Below the pieces are notes generated by a model. The model did no database searches and was not told the DNA's origin. It saw only the letters and a program-made list of their open reading frames with translations. A stretch of DNA of 61,041 nucleotides from Planotetraspora phitsanulokensis (GTDB taxonomy: Bacteria; Actinomycetota; Actinomycetes; Streptosporangiales; Streptosporangiaceae): the NCBI RefSeq assembly GCF_016863295.1, contig NZ_BOOP01000053.1, forward strand, positions 1-61,041. Direction: 5' to 3'. Positions within the stretch are counted from its first letter, which is position 1. Each line of letters begins with the position of its first letter. The translations under genes and the position numbers were made by a program. Below are positions 26,105 through 36,123 of the stretch, piece by piece.

Positions 26105-26539
26105 CCACAGAGGATCTCCTCGACGGTCTTGAGGCCAGTAACAGGGCCGGTGAATGGCGTTCCCGCTCTCGGCCCAACCGGTGATGTCGCGTTCGAGTTC
26201 CTTCTTGATGGGGGGCGTCGGGTCAGACCGGCGCGGCCGCTACTGCGGGGTCGGACGGTGCCGGATTGGGCAGCGCCAGATAGCAGCACTTGCACAACAA
26301 CGTCGTCGAGTCGACGGACAGGACCGCGATCCAGCGGCTGGTCCGCCGTGCGGCGCACCGACGGCAGGCGAACTGGATGGCGCTGCTGACCTGATGCAGC
26401 TACACCTCGCCACGCCGTGAGGGTGACACCGATGGGGGCGGTCTTGGATCCGGAGACGCGGGCGGTCTCTCGGGTGGTGCGGGGGCCCGCTCGTTTCATG
26501 ATCAGGTTACGGGAGTGTGCTAGCTGAGTTGGGTCCTAC
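26105..26539. other. Intergenic with unidentified fragment
   Basis: No intact gene. A plus-strand piece near 26280-26390 (LHNNVVESTDRTAIQRLVRR, then QANWMALL and a stop) looks like the end of a coding sequence I do not recognise. The rest shows nothing convincing. Confidence 0.3.
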
Positions 26540-27364
26540 TCAGCGCCGGCTGGCAGACAACCTGGCCAGGGCGTCGTCGGATGGGGTGCCGGGCTCGGCA
26601 TGTGCGACAAAGAGTCGCTGGCCGGGGGCACCGTCGATGGCGAACGTCGCAAGCCAGAGAGTCAGATCGCCGACGCGATGATGGTGGTAGCGCCCTATAT
26701 CATGCGCTTTGATCCGTATGTCATAATTTTCCCATATTCGGCGAAAGTCCTCGCTTGCGAGCGATAGCTCCTCCACTAGGGCGAGAACCGATGGGTCGTC
26801 GAGGTCTGCACCGACTGCGGCGCGCATATGGGCGACCATGAACCGTGCCTCGCGTTCCCAGTCGAGGAAGACTTCTCGTGACGCCGGGTTGAGGAAGTTC
26901 AGTCGAAGCAGGTTGTCACTATAGGACAAATCCTCAAGGAAGGCTGCGGCCGCGGCGTTTTGCGCGAGCACATCTAACCGGCGGTTTACCACAAACGCCA
27001 GGGCATGCTCCCAGTTGTTCACGAGGCGTAGAACGGACGGGGAGACGCGGTCGGCCACATGCGTACGTCTGAAACTTCCTCGCGTAGAACGGGCAAGCTC
27101 ATACAGGTGTTCTGTGGCCTCGTAGTCAAGGCCGAAGACCCCGGCCAAGGCGTTTAGCACAGCATCGGAGGGGCTGCGTTCCCTTCCCTGCTCCAGTCGC
27201 ATGTAGTAGTCGACGCTGACTCCTGCCAGCATTGCGACCTCGCCGCGGCGCAACCCTGGCGTGCGGCGGCTGCCCGCACCTCGCAGTAGCCCCGCCCGTT
27301 CGACGGTTGTCGCCTGCCGTCGGGCACGGAGGAACTCGCCTAAGAGGCTTTCCACGCCAGACAC
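26540..27364 (-). CDS. XRE-family regulator with MmyB-like ligand-binding domain
   Basis: A 274-residue regulator from the GTG at 27364. Helix-turn-helix: TPGLRRGEVAMLAGVSVDYY and MRLEQGRERSPSD; MmyB-like domain includes FLNPASREVFLDWEREARFM. It is close to the protein at 54220. Both start right after TTCTTACT with no purine-rich ribosome site. No intact partner gene is adjacent, unlike the copies at 663 and 11182. The frame is open 13 codons further upstream. Confidence 0.88.
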   Translation of the reverse strand: MSGVESLLGEFLRARRQATTVERAGLLRGAGSRRTPGLRRGEVAMLAGVSVDYYMRLEQGRERSPSDAVLNALAGVFGLDYEATEHLYELARSTRGSFRRTHVADRVSPSVLRLVNNWEHALAFVVNRRLDVLAQNAAAAAFLEDLSYSDNLLRLNFLNPASREVFLDWEREARFMVAHMRAAVGADLDDPSVLALVEELSLASEDFRRIWENYDIRIKAHDIGRYHHHRVGDLTLWLATFAIDGAPGQRLFVAHAEPGTPSDDALARLSASRR

Positions 27365-27403
27365 AGTAAGAAGTTCTATGGCAAGGTATGGCAAAGCGGT
27401 CAC

Positions 27404-27670
27404 TACTTGTCAGTAACTTGAAGGGATGGTTCACTCTCGCGAGTGATCTTCCGGGGCCATATCGGGCCCCTGATCGTGAGCTTCGCCAGGTGCCCGTGCT
27501 CGTCGGCCGGTCATGGTGTCCAAGGCACCAGGACGCCAGCGAGCACGGGCGTGGTTTCGTTAGGCGCTCACGTTCCGACCATCAGGTCGGGACGTCCGCG
27601 CGATTCGGCGACGTATTAGCCGGCGGTGACGGGCCCGGGAGCACCCGGAACACCCGTGCCTGGGGCCGTA
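27404..27670. other. Intergenic with a long-range inverted repeat
   Basis: CCCGTGCTCG at 27493-27502 and CGAGCACGGG at 27540-27549 form a 10-bp inverted repeat with a 37-nt loop. No coding sequence is convincing. It may be a terminator for the secreted-protein gene or an element remnant. Confidence 0.35.
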
Positions 27671-28021
27671 TTAGTCCTCGGCCTCGGCCTTGGACTCGGA
27701 CTCGTCGTCCTGCTTCTGCCACGGGGTGGCGTCGTTGTCGTGCTTCTGGAACGGCGTCACGACCAGGGTGAAGTCACGCAGCAGGTGCTGACGCTGGAAC
27801 TCGTGCTGGCGCTCGTGCTGCCACTGGCGGAGGTGGTTCCGGTTGTGGTTGCTGTTCCGCTGGCCGCGGCCCCAACCGCCGCCGCAGCCGCCGCCGCAGC
27901 CGCCCATGACGGTGGTGGCGTTCGCGGTGCCGGCGGTGACAGCGGTGCCGAGAGCGACGGCTCCGCCGGTCAGCGCGGTGCTGATGGCGAGAACCCCGAC
28001 GAGGCTCTTGAAGTTAGGCAT
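27671..28021 (-). CDS. Small secreted glycine/cysteine and His/Gln/Asn-rich protein
   Basis: A 116-residue protein with a clear Sec signal peptide (NFKSLVGVLAISTALTGGAV, cleavage probably after TANA). The mature part opens with a GGCGGGCGGGWGRG stretch containing two cysteines, continues with a hydrophilic stretch rich in His, Asn, Arg and Gln, and ends very acidic (ESESKAEAED). AAGGGGAA precedes the ATG at 28021. No family is recognised; a cell-surface or metal-binding role is possible. Confidence 0.7.
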   Translation of the reverse strand: MPNFKSLVGVLAISTALTGGAVALGTAVTAGTANATTVMGGCGGGCGGGWGRGQRNSNHNRNHLRQWQHERQHEFQRQHLLRDFTLVVTPFQKHDNDATPWQKQDDESESKAEAED

Positions 28022-28564
28022 GCTATTTCCCCTTTTGACAACTTTACCTTTGCGCTAACTTTCCCCTGGAATTAGGGAAACGCACCTATGGCCATGCTTA
28101 GTGCGCCATAAGCGCATTGCCTTATTTTCCGTGCCGAGCGGCCGATAAACGATAGTCGATGGCTTTTGTTGTTCGCTTATCTCTTTATTGACTACGCTGA
28201 CCTACAGTGAGCGTAATTGATGCGAAATGGACTTTATGTCGGATCTAATACGTCCGGATATGGGCGATATTTCGCTTCCCTGATGAGCTGTGCCGTCGCG
28301 GTTCCCTCAGGGGCAATGCCTGCACCGGAGGGGACCTCGTCGAGGGAATAGCACATACCAGCGCGCCGAAAGCGTGGGCCTAGGGACCGGTGCCGTGCCA
28401 CGACGGATGCCGCTCGCGATTACGAATGCCATATGACAACCAGATCGGCCTTGGTAAGTACCGCCTCATATGGGAGGACATGACCGCTTAGTTCTAGCGG
28501 GGCGTACCGCTGCGGCATAACGATCGGAGCATCCGTACGGCGAAGCACAGCGAGGTCGGTTGGT
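28022..28564. other. AT-rich intergenic region
   Basis: Roughly 28040-28290 is far richer in A and T than anything else in the window (for example TTTATTGACTACGCTGAC). It lies upstream of the secreted-protein gene and contains no gene. It may be a long promoter/leader region or DNA of foreign origin. Confidence 0.5.
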
Positions 28565-29619
28565 ATGGCGCGTATACGAGGGGTGAGATGGTCACGCCGG
28601 CGCCTGATCGAGGCCGGCGATGTGCCAGTGCAAGCGGCCCTACCGTCACGAGTCGAGTCGTTGGAACAGCGCCTGTCCCAGCTTCGCGAGCCACGTCCGC
28701 GAGCTGGTGGATCAGCTTGGCCGTGCTGGCGGTGGCCGCCACGCCTGACTGCCTGGCTGCTGTTACACGGCCTGCCCGCGCCGGCCATCCCCACCGGGAA
28801 CTCCAGCAACGCCAGCCCTGCTCCGACCCCACTTGGTCCCGCAAGCATCCAGGTCTCGACCGCGATCAGCGAGGCCGTCAGTACCGCGCTGACCGCCGGT
28901 ACCGCGGTGGGTGCCGCGTTCACCCTGGCACTCGCATTTCGGCGGCAACGCCATCAGGAACTCACGATGGTGCTGACGGCCCTGCAGGCAGAGCGCGATG
29001 CGGCGTTCGCCGAACGGGATGCTGAGCGGGACGCCGCGCACGCCGAGCGCGTCGCCGAACACACCAGACAGGACGCGCTCGAGCGGCGAATCACGGATCT
29101 GTACACCAAGGCCGCCGAACAGCTTGGTCACTCGCAAGCCGCAGTCCGATTGGCTGGCTTGTACTCGCTGGAGCGCCTGGCGCAAGACAACGTGAGCCTA
29201 CGACAGACCGTCGTGAACGTCATCTGCGCGTACCTGCGCACGCCATACACCCCGCTGGCGGAGATCGACCAGGCGAGGGCTCGCCGGATGGCGTTGCGGG
29301 AGGCGCGCCGCCGCTACCGCGCTTTCCGGACAGAGAGGATCACTGGGGCTCCGCTGTCCTCTTCGATGGGGCGACCTTCTCCGGAAAAGCCACGTTCAAC
29401 GACGTGCGTGATCCGACGAAGGTAAAGCTGGAAGGCGCCAAAGTGATCGATCCCCGGGCGCCGCACAACTGGCCGGCCGGATGGGAGCTCAAGCCTGCAC
29501 GGACCGGGTCTGGGGCGGTGCTCACACAGGAGCAGGAGTCCGCGAGTAGCAACCCGTTAGCGGGCAGCGGCGGAGCTCCGCCCAGCGGCAGAATCGCCGA
29601 ACCGTCTACTCCTGAGTAG
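28565..29619 (+). pseudogene. Frameshifted pentapeptide-repeat membrane protein
   Basis: The middle part is well preserved: a membrane helix (STALTAGTAVGAAFTLALAF), a coiled coil rich in ERDAE, and the conserved LYTKAAEQLGHSQAAVRLAG and YSLERLAQDN stretch that precedes pentapeptide repeats in actinomycete proteins. At about 29330 the frame changes, and the C-terminal part (HWGSAVLFDGATFSGKATFN, then KVKLEGAKVIDP) continues in another frame to 29619. Another frame change near 28735 splits the first membrane helix. Most repeats are missing. Confidence 0.65.
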
Positions 29620-29690
29620 CTTACGGGAAGTCGAACTGAATACCCTCATAACGTATACGGTCTCCGCGAGGTATATAGGCACCCCCACCC

Positions 29691-30395
29691 CTACCGTGCC
29701 CTCACGAATCGCGCCCGCTCGCCCGGCGAGAGCCGCTCCGTCGCATAGCGGACTGTGATGCGCGGCAGCTCGGCGAGATGCCTCGCGAGGAACGCCACCA
29801 TCAGCGGCTCGTCCCGGCGGCCGATCTCTCGCAGCATCCAGCCGAGCGCCTTGTGGATCAGCGGTTCCTGATCCTGACACAACGTGTGGACCAGGTGGAA
29901 CGTTGGCTCGAAGCGCCCCTCGCGAATCAGCGCCAACGTGGCCAGCACCGCGATCCTGCGGTCCCATAGCCACGACGACGCGGCCAGTTCGTTCAGAACA
30001 TCCAGGACGTCCAAAGGCCCATCCAAAAGCCACGGCCCGAGCACGACGTGCGCGGAACCGTCCACTAGGTCCCAGTTGTCCACGCAGTCGGTACGCGCCA
30101 GGTAGAAGTCGACCAGAGCCTTGCGATCCGCACCACGCGCCGTCCGCACCTGCTCGGCCAGGATGAGGAGCCCAGCGAACCGCTCCTCGTGGACGCGGCT
30201 GTGTAGCAGCACATCCACATCCTTAAGCACCATGTTGCGGTACGCACGGGCCAGCCTGCGCAGCACCGGCACCCGGACGCCCAGCAGTTCGTCGTCGCCC
30301 GCGGGGCTAAGCACCCGCAACTGCTGTGCGCGGACCCCGGGCTCCGCCAGATCCCGCAGCTCGGCTCGTAATGCCTCGAGCGAAACGATCGTCAT
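29691..30395 (-). CDS. AlkD-like DNA alkylation repair glycosylase
   Basis: A 234-residue HEAT-repeat protein of the DNA_alkylation (AlkD) family, which removes positively charged alkylated bases from DNA. Family features include GVRVPVLRRLARAYRN, the conserved TDCVDNWDLVDGSA segment with Trp and Asp near the base-binding site, and LIHKALGWMLREIGRRDE. Length is normal for the family. It is a stand-alone gene with no visible damage-response site. Confidence 0.92.
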   Translation of the reverse strand: MTIVSLEALRAELRDLAEPGVRAQQLRVLSPAGDDELLGVRVPVLRRLARAYRNMVLKDVDVLLHSRVHEERFAGLLILAEQVRTARGADRKALVDFYLARTDCVDNWDLVDGSAHVVLGPWLLDGPLDVLDVLNELAASSWLWDRRIAVLATLALIREGRFEPTFHLVHTLCQDQEPLIHKALGWMLREIGRRDEPLMVAFLARHLAELPRITVRYATERLSPGERARFVRAR

Positions 30396-30447
30396 GACGG
30401 CGGACGTTAGCGCAGGACACCGCCATCCGCCGCCGTGGTCCGGCCTA

Positions 30448-31098
30448 GGGCTTGTACGGAGTTGAGATCAGAGCGATTCGCCTGCGCTTGGGTCTGCGAC
30501 CCTGGTAGGCCAGCGCCATGGCTAAGACCTCACCGACGAGGAATGGTCGTTGATCGAGCCTCATCTGCCGCTGGGTGAGCGAGGCCCGATCCCCGACCTA
30601 TGGCAGCAGTTCAACGCCGTGATGTGGCGGTTTCGCACCAGCAGTCCGTGGCGGGATCTGCCCGCCGAGTACGGGCCCTGGTCCACGGTCTTGACCGGTT
30701 CCGGTCATGGGCGATGGCGGGAGTTTTCGAGCAGCTGATGCAGGCAATGATCGCCGAGGCCGCGGCCCGGGGGCAGGTCGACCTCGACCTGGCCACCGTG
30801 GACTCCACCACGTCCGTGCCTACCTGCGCCGGCGCGGTATCAAGCCGGTCATTCCGGAGAAGGCCGACCAGGCGGCCCACCACAAGAAGCGCAGCTCCCA
30901 TGGTGGCCGCCCGGTCAGTCACGATCCCGATCTCTACAAGGAGCGCAACACGGCGGAACGCTGCATCAATCGGATCAAAGAGTGGCGCGGGTTGGCCTTC
31001 CGCTTCGACAAGACGCCCAGAAGCTACCTGGGCGGTCTTCATTTACGCGGAGCCATCTTGTGGATGAGAAGTCTTCAATCCGAACTCCGTACAGGTCC
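30448..31098 (+). mobile_element. Internally deleted IS5-family (IS427-like) insertion sequence
   Basis: Terminal repeats GGGCTTGTACGGAGTT (left) and GGACCTGTACGGAGTT (right, inverted) are flanked by a TA duplication (30446-30447, 31099-31100), as expected for IS427-type elements. Inside, transposase pieces occur in several frames: LIEPHLPLGERGPIPDLWQQ from ~30550, VDLDLATVDSTT, then YLRRRGIKPVIPEKADQAAH and ERNTAERCINRIKEWRGLAF. The catalytic centre is deleted. Confidence 0.85.
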
Positions 31099-31284
31099 TA
31101 GTAGCGGCGGGCTCCTGGCCTGGCCGTGCGCCACGACGGTAGGGATTACTTTCCGGTACCCGAACGCGAACTCGAGGCCATGATCGGCGTCGACACCCGT
31201 ACCTGAAGGAAAGCGATTCGCTGGCGTTCGGCCGCGCGGCCGACTATGGAGAGCAGCTTCGGGACTTGTGGCGGATGCCCGTCC

Positions 31285-32148
31285 TCAATGGGTGAGGAAG
31301 TCTCTGATCGCGACGGCGAACGTGTCGGTCGCCTCCAGCGGGGTGAAGTGGCCGACGCCGGCGAGCCGGTCGAAGCGGTGAGCGGTGAAGAAGTCGCCGA
31401 GCCTGTCCCCCCAGGCGAGAGGGAAGATGGGATCGTTTTCCTGCCAGAGCACTCTGGTCGGGGTCGACAACCTGTCATCGGCGGCTGGTGTCTGCTCATG
31501 CGCATATGCGATCAACGGATTGCCCGAGGACCGGTACCACATGATCGATGCCGTGAACGAGCCCGGTGGGGAGTACATCCGAGTCAGGTGATCGAGCCGT
31601 GACTTGGCTATCACGTACCCCGGTCCCGACCAGTGGTTCCAGAAGTGCTGTAGGTAGGCGCGGACCGCGGCGGGGTCGCCGTCGACCAGGTCATCCGCGA
31701 GTTGAAGTTGGTGGAATGAGGTGTACCAGAACTCCTTGACCGCTTCCAGGTCGAGAACGCGGCGGCCCGCGCCGGGCAGCGGGGGTGACACCACCAGGGC
31801 GCGCACCAGGTCGGGACGCATTCGCGCGGCGCATTGCGCGATGAAGCTGCCAATGTCGTAACCAGCCACAACGGCGCCGGAGATTCCGAGTTGTTCCATT
31901 AGAGCGATGACGGCCGAAGCCTGCGCCGTACCGGAGTAGAACTCCTCGGCGTCGGCGAGATGCTTGTCGGATTCCCCGAAACCGCGCAGGTCCGGAACGA
32001 TGACCTCGGCCTCATCCGCCAGCAGGGGGACGAGCTCGTCGTAGTCGGTTCTGTCTCCTGGCCAGCCGTGCAGTAGAACCACGCTCTGCCCTGAGCCGTG
32101 ACGGTCGAAGGCAAGACGGAACCCCTGGAACGGTTCTGAATATGGCAT
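31285..32148 (-). CDS. Alpha/beta hydrolase of the epoxide hydrolase/dehalogenase type
   Basis: A 287-residue hydrolase. The oxyanion motif is LLHGWPGD at ~26-33, the nucleophile elbow AGYDIGS supplies Asp rather than Ser, as in epoxide hydrolases and haloalkane dehalogenases, and the catalytic histidine lies in GVGHFTPLEA. It likely opens epoxides or removes halogens from small molecules. It has no close regulator. Confidence 0.88.
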   Translation of the reverse strand: MPYSEPFQGFRLAFDRHGSGQSVVLLHGWPGDRTDYDELVPLLADEAEVIVPDLRGFGESDKHLADAEEFYSGTAQASAVIALMEQLGISGAVVAGYDIGSFIAQCAARMRPDLVRALVVSPPLPGAGRRVLDLEAVKEFWYTSFHQLQLADDLVDGDPAAVRAYLQHFWNHWSGPGYVIAKSRLDHLTRMYSPPGSFTASIMWYRSSGNPLIAYAHEQTPAADDRLSTPTRVLWQENDPIFPLAWGDRLGDFFTAHRFDRLAGVGHFTPLEATDTFAVAIRDFLTH

Positions 32149-32479
32149 CGACCTACCCCCGTCAGATCAGTGTGCCTTGATGCTCCTTTCCCCTCCGAGA
32201 GCCGAGCACTACTCCCGGCCATGGGGCGCTCCGCTTCGGCGGCACGCAGAACGGCCTGATCAGCCGTTCGTGGGGCCCGGCGGGCTATTCCTGCCTCCGG
32301 GAGCGCTACGCACCGGCGGCTGTAGGCTCCCCCGGCGGTATCCACGCAGCAATACCCGGGGACAACCGGTGGCTGAGCATGACCTCCAGTTCCCGCCCGG
32401 AGGTGGTCGATCTGCAGCGTACGTTCTATGCAGCCGAAGCCCACCTGGCCGTGGTACTGAAGCCGAGGTACTGAAGAAG
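32149..32479. other. Intergenic with possible N-terminal fragment
   Basis: The plus strand at ~32380-32475 reads TSSSRPEVVDLQRTFYAAEA and then stops, perhaps the start of a lost SnoaL-like protein. Nothing else is recognised. Confidence 0.25.
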
Positions 32480-32925
32480 CGGGTGACCTGGCCGCCGTCA
32501 AGGAGATCTCCGATGATCCCGAGTGCCTCGGCGAACATCTCGTGGCGGATGCTGGCGGACGGCTAGCCCTTGCCGACGACGTGCTCGTTGAGGTTCTCCC
32601 CCGAGCCGAGTCCCAGGGTGAACCGCCCCTGCGTGAGCACGCCCATGGTTGCGGCTTTCTGGGCGACCACCGCCGGGTGGTAACGCATGATCGGGCACGT
32701 CACGTACGTCACGTACGTCATGAGCGGCAGGTCCCCGGTCGCTTGGGCGGCCGCGCCCAGCACCGATCACGCGTACGGCGAGTGCCCCATCTCCTCCAGC
32801 CAGGGGAAGTAGTGGTCGGATATCACGGCGTAGGCGAACCCTGCCTCCTGCGCGGCGACCACGTCGCGGACGAGCTGTCGCGCCGGGGTCTGCTCGCACA
32901 ACATCGTGTAACCGATCTGCAGCAT
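32480..32925 (-). pseudogene. F420-dependent LLM oxidoreductase with two nonsense codons
   Basis: From ATG 32925 the N-terminal half of a TIGR03557-type F420 enzyme (glucose-6-phosphate dehydrogenase-like) is read in one frame: LQIGYTMLCEQTPARQLVRD, SDHYFPWLEEMGHSPYA, then TGA (32767-32769), GRFTLGLGSGENLNEHVVGK, then TAG (32563-32565), SIRHEMFAEALGIIGDLLDG. Both stops sit where the family normally has tryptophan. The 3' half is missing beyond ~32480. Confidence 0.85.
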
Positions 32926-32980
32926 GTCGGCTCCTCCATGGTGGTCCTCCCTCATACGGCCCGGATCCGGGACCTGACGG

Positions 32981-33430
32981 TCAGGCGATGGAGTCGTAGA
33001 CGACGGCGGTGACCGTGCCGTACCCCAGGTGGGGAAGAACGTCGCTCACCCAGCTCGCGGGGCTCCATTCGCGCGGATCGGTCAGCCTGAGCACGGCCGC
33101 GGGTACGTCGCTGGCGGCCATGGCCAGCAGTCCGAGCGCCGCGGCGGCGGCAGGAAGGGGGACGTTTCGCAGGGTCACCCGCGACAGGCCATATGCTGCG
33201 CCCAACCCGAGCCCGATGCCGACCCCCAGGAGGGGCCCCAGCCCCTGCTTGCGGTTTCCGGCCATCTCACCGAGATCAAGCCCGACCCGTTCGGCCAGCT
33301 CGCCAGCGGTCTGCTCGGGGACAGTGCTCGAGGGCCGGCCCCGGACGGCCTGGTCGAGGTAGGTCACGATGTTGAGGGCTACGGTGCCGGTCGCTCCAGC
33401 CACCATGCCCTTGACGAGTTCACGACGCAT
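32981..33430 (-). CDS. Glycine-rich small membrane protein, unknown function
   Basis: A 149-residue protein with an N-terminal hydrophobic segment (LVKGMVAGATGTVALNIVTY) and a GxGxGxG-rich membrane segment (LLGVGIGLGLGAAYGLSRV), followed by another hydrophobic stretch. Similar proteins are common in actinomycetes and have no assigned function. It reads intact. The neighbouring F420 gene is broken, so this gene may be a survivor of a larger cluster. Confidence 0.65.
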   Translation of the reverse strand: MRRELVKGMVAGATGTVALNIVTYLDQAVRGRPSSTVPEQTAGELAERVGLDLGEMAGNRKQGLGPLLGVGIGLGLGAAYGLSRVTLRNVPLPAAAAALGLLAMAASDVPAAVLRLTDPREWSPASWVSDVLPHLGYGTVTAVVYDSIA

Positions 33431-34224
33431 CGGTCCCTCCGATTCGATGCGACCCGGATATCGCTGTGGGCCGCTCGTCAGGCGTACAGGGTGAACTCAC
33501 CTCAGCGGCGCGCCTCAAACACTCCCGATTCGGCGCTTTGGGCGATCCTCGGCAAAGCGGCCTGGCCGCGTTGCCGTCGTGGTGGCCGCCGTTTGCCAAG
33601 CGCCGGTCTGTCGGCCGGCGGGATCGTTGAGAGCGCCCGCGGCGGAGTCGACATCGCCAAGCAGGAGATGTCGCGCGTGAAGGCGCATATGGCGAAGTAC
33701 TAGGCAAACTTCGGAGACACGGCCCCCTTGGGACGATGAGCCGGTCAAGCACAAGCCGAACATAACTGTACGTAATGGTCGTTTGTGGAATGTAACCGGG
33801 GGAGGCTCTTCCTTCAGGCGCCGGCCACGGGCGTCCGCTGTGTGAACTCTTCGGCGAAGTCGGGCTCGTCGTGGTCGGTCTCCTGCTCCGCCCGTCGATC
33901 GGCCAGCGGAATGTTCCTGTCATCCGGCTCTTGCCGTGCGATGCGACCCACATCCGGTTGGCAGCCGTCGTGTTTATCGTCGCTCTGATCGCGGCAGTAT
34001 TGCACCGTCGTCCGCTGCTACCTGGCCTTACGTCTACGTCACCATCAGGAAGATCGCCTGCGGACGCCCGAACAGTGCCGCGCAGAAAGCGAGTATCGGC
34101 CCGCGCTGTTTCAGATGTGGATCTTTCTGCTCGAACCGGCTGCCAGGGCGTCGCACGCGGTTGAGCGGCGCTGTGCACGGAATGATGGTCGGCGAGTTCG
34201 CCTGATAGTTGACGGGAGCCATGA
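33431..34224. other. Gene-poor stretch with fragments
   Basis: About 800 bp without an intact recognisable gene. A plus-strand tail at ~33625-33703 (GGVDIAKQEMSRVKAHMAKY) ends a lost gene. A minus-strand open stretch at 33814-34005 encodes 63 hydrophilic residues (ARQEPDDRNIPLADRRAEQE), possibly real but unsupported. The promoter of the F420 gene lies at the right end. Confidence 0.35.
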
Positions 34225-35094
34225 ATGCGGATCGGTGTCGTCTTTCCCCAGACTGAGATCGGCGCGGACGTAGGCGCGGTGCGCGCCTACGGGCAAGGGG
34301 TCGAGGAGCTCGGTTTCCGGCACGTGATGGCCTATGACCACGTCGTCGGCGCCGACCCGGCGGTCCACGAGGGCTGGCAAGGTGTCTACGACGTGCGGAC
34401 CACGTTCCACGAACCGATGGTCCTGTTCGGCTACCTCGCAGCGCTGACCTCGCTGGAACTCGTCACCGCCATCATCATCCTGCCCCAGCGACAGACGGCC
34501 CTGGTAGCCAAGCAGGCGGCGGAAGTCGACCTGCTCAGTGCCGGCCGGTTGCGGCTGGGCGTGGGCCTGGGGTGGAACCAGGTCGAGTACGAAGCCCTCG
34601 GCCAGGACTTCACCACCCGGGGCAGGCGCATCGAGGAGCAGGTCGAGTTGTTGCGCCAGTTGTGGACCGAACGATCGGTCACCTTCGACGGCACCTATGA
34701 CCGGGTAACCGGAGCGGGGCTGGCGCCCCTGCCGACGCAGCGGCCAATCCCCATCTGGTTCGGCGCACAGTCGCCCGCGGCGTACCGCCGTGCTGGACGA
34801 CTCGCCGACGGCTGGTTCCCGCAGATGTCCCCAGGCCCGAAGCTGGATGAGGCCAAGACGATGGTCGAGGAGGCCGCCGCGCAGGCGGGACGCGACCCCT
34901 CCATGCTCGGCATGGAAGGCCGGGTCAACTGGACAGGCAACGCGGAGGAGCTGAACGATCTGGCCCGCCGGTGGCGGGAGTCCGGCGCCACTCACATCGC
35001 CATCAACACCATGAAAGCGGGACTGCGCTCGGTCGACGAACACCTGTCCGCGCTGGAGACCGCAGCCGAGACGCTCGAACCGCGGAATGACTAA
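34225..35094 (+). CDS. F420-dependent luciferase-like oxidoreductase (TIGR03619-like)
   Basis: A 289-residue LLM-class enzyme starting MRIGVVFPQTEIGADVGAVR. Typical stretches are HVMAYDHVVGADP, LSAGRLRLGVGLGWNQVEYE, PIPIWFGAQSPAAYRRAGRL and DGWFPQMSPGP. Relatives oxidise or reduce unknown small molecules with coenzyme F420. The second of two overlapping ATG codons (34225) gives the family frame and has GGGAG upstream. There is no regulator beside it. Confidence 0.92.
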   Translation: MRIGVVFPQTEIGADVGAVRAYGQGVEELGFRHVMAYDHVVGADPAVHEGWQGVYDVRTTFHEPMVLFGYLAALTSLELVTAIIILPQRQTALVAKQAAEVDLLSAGRLRLGVGLGWNQVEYEALGQDFTTRGRRIEEQVELLRQLWTERSVTFDGTYDRVTGAGLAPLPTQRPIPIWFGAQSPAAYRRAGRLADGWFPQMSPGPKLDEAKTMVEEAAAQAGRDPSMLGMEGRVNWTGNAEELNDLARRWRESGATHIAINTMKAGLRSVDEHLSALETAAETLEPRND

Positions 35095-35384
35095 CCGGTT
35101 CCCGGCAAACGGACTCAGGAGATCAGGCCGGGCGATCTTCGTGGCACAGATGTACGGCATCCCGCTGGGGGTTGGCGAGGGGTACGCGCCGCAGCAGCCT
35201 CGCGCGGCATCGCTTCCACCATTGTGCGGACGCTCTCCTCGTTGGAGACGATGTCCGGGAGTTGACCGCGCGGCCTTTCCGGCCGTCGAGACGGCCGGCA
35301 CGATCCCTCATGTCACGCTTCGGTTGATGATCGACATGATCAATCCGGAAGTGGATCGTCCGCAACCGCTCGTACCATGGCGGC

Positions 35385-35741
35385 ATGGCCATCGCTCGCT
35401 TCCCCAGCATCGTCATCGACTGTCCAGATCCTGGTGCGCTCGCAAAGTTCTACGGCGCGATGTTGGATTGGAAGGTCGACGTCTCCTCCGACTGGGCGGA
35501 GGTCCGCGCGGAGTACGGTCAGTGCATCTCCTTCCAGCAGGTGGATGGGTATACGCCGCCGGTGTGGCCAACCCAAGAGCTGCCCCAGCAGATGCACCTC
35601 GATGTGATCGTTGACGACCTCGATGCCGCCGAGGCGGCAGTGCTCGATATCGGCGCAACCAAACACCCGCACCAGCCCGGCACCTCCTTCCGGGTCTTCC
35701 TCGACCCGGCGGGGCACCCCTTCTGCCTCTGCGTGAACTGA
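35385..35741 (+). CDS. VOC-family protein
   Basis: A 118-residue glyoxalase-fold protein of the subgroup beginning ARFPSIVIDCPDPGALAKFY and ending FLDPAGHPFCLCVN. The subgroup is common in actinomycetes and of unknown substrate. The gene is intact. The 290 bp before it contain only a minus-strand coding-like scrap (LPDIVSNEESVRTMVEAM). Confidence 0.87.
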   Translation: MAIARFPSIVIDCPDPGALAKFYGAMLDWKVDVSSDWAEVRAEYGQCISFQQVDGYTPPVWPTQELPQQMHLDVIVDDLDAAEAAVLDIGATKHPHQPGTSFRVFLDPAGHPFCLCVN

Positions 35742-36123
35742 TCCGGACGGGCGGCGGGCTACCGTCCTCGTCGGTCCTCCGCGCCCCTGCGCCTCATCCA
35801 CACCGTCATGTGGATGATCCCGCCAGTGCCACCATGGCCGCGATGATCGTCCCCGCCACGACGTCGCCCGCCGTCGCGGCGCCCATCAGTGCCGGGCCTG
35901 CGTATGGTGCGCCTCCCGGCACGGCCCGCACACCTGCACCGGGACCCGGCCCAGGCTCGGCGACACCCGCACCACGGTGCCGACCGATGCTGCACGCGGC
36001 CGGCAGCCAGCTTGTCCATCAGGCGCTCCACGCGTCGGGTGTCAAAGAACGAGTTGAGCACGCAATCGCACTCTTCCGCAGCCGCGGGATGGGCCGGACA
36101 CCCCTCGGTCCAATGGAGACGGC
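35742..36123. other. Intergenic, no gene supported
   Basis: Open frames exist on both strands but their proline/alanine/arginine composition looks like GC-driven noise. No recognisable family. Confidence 0.3.
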
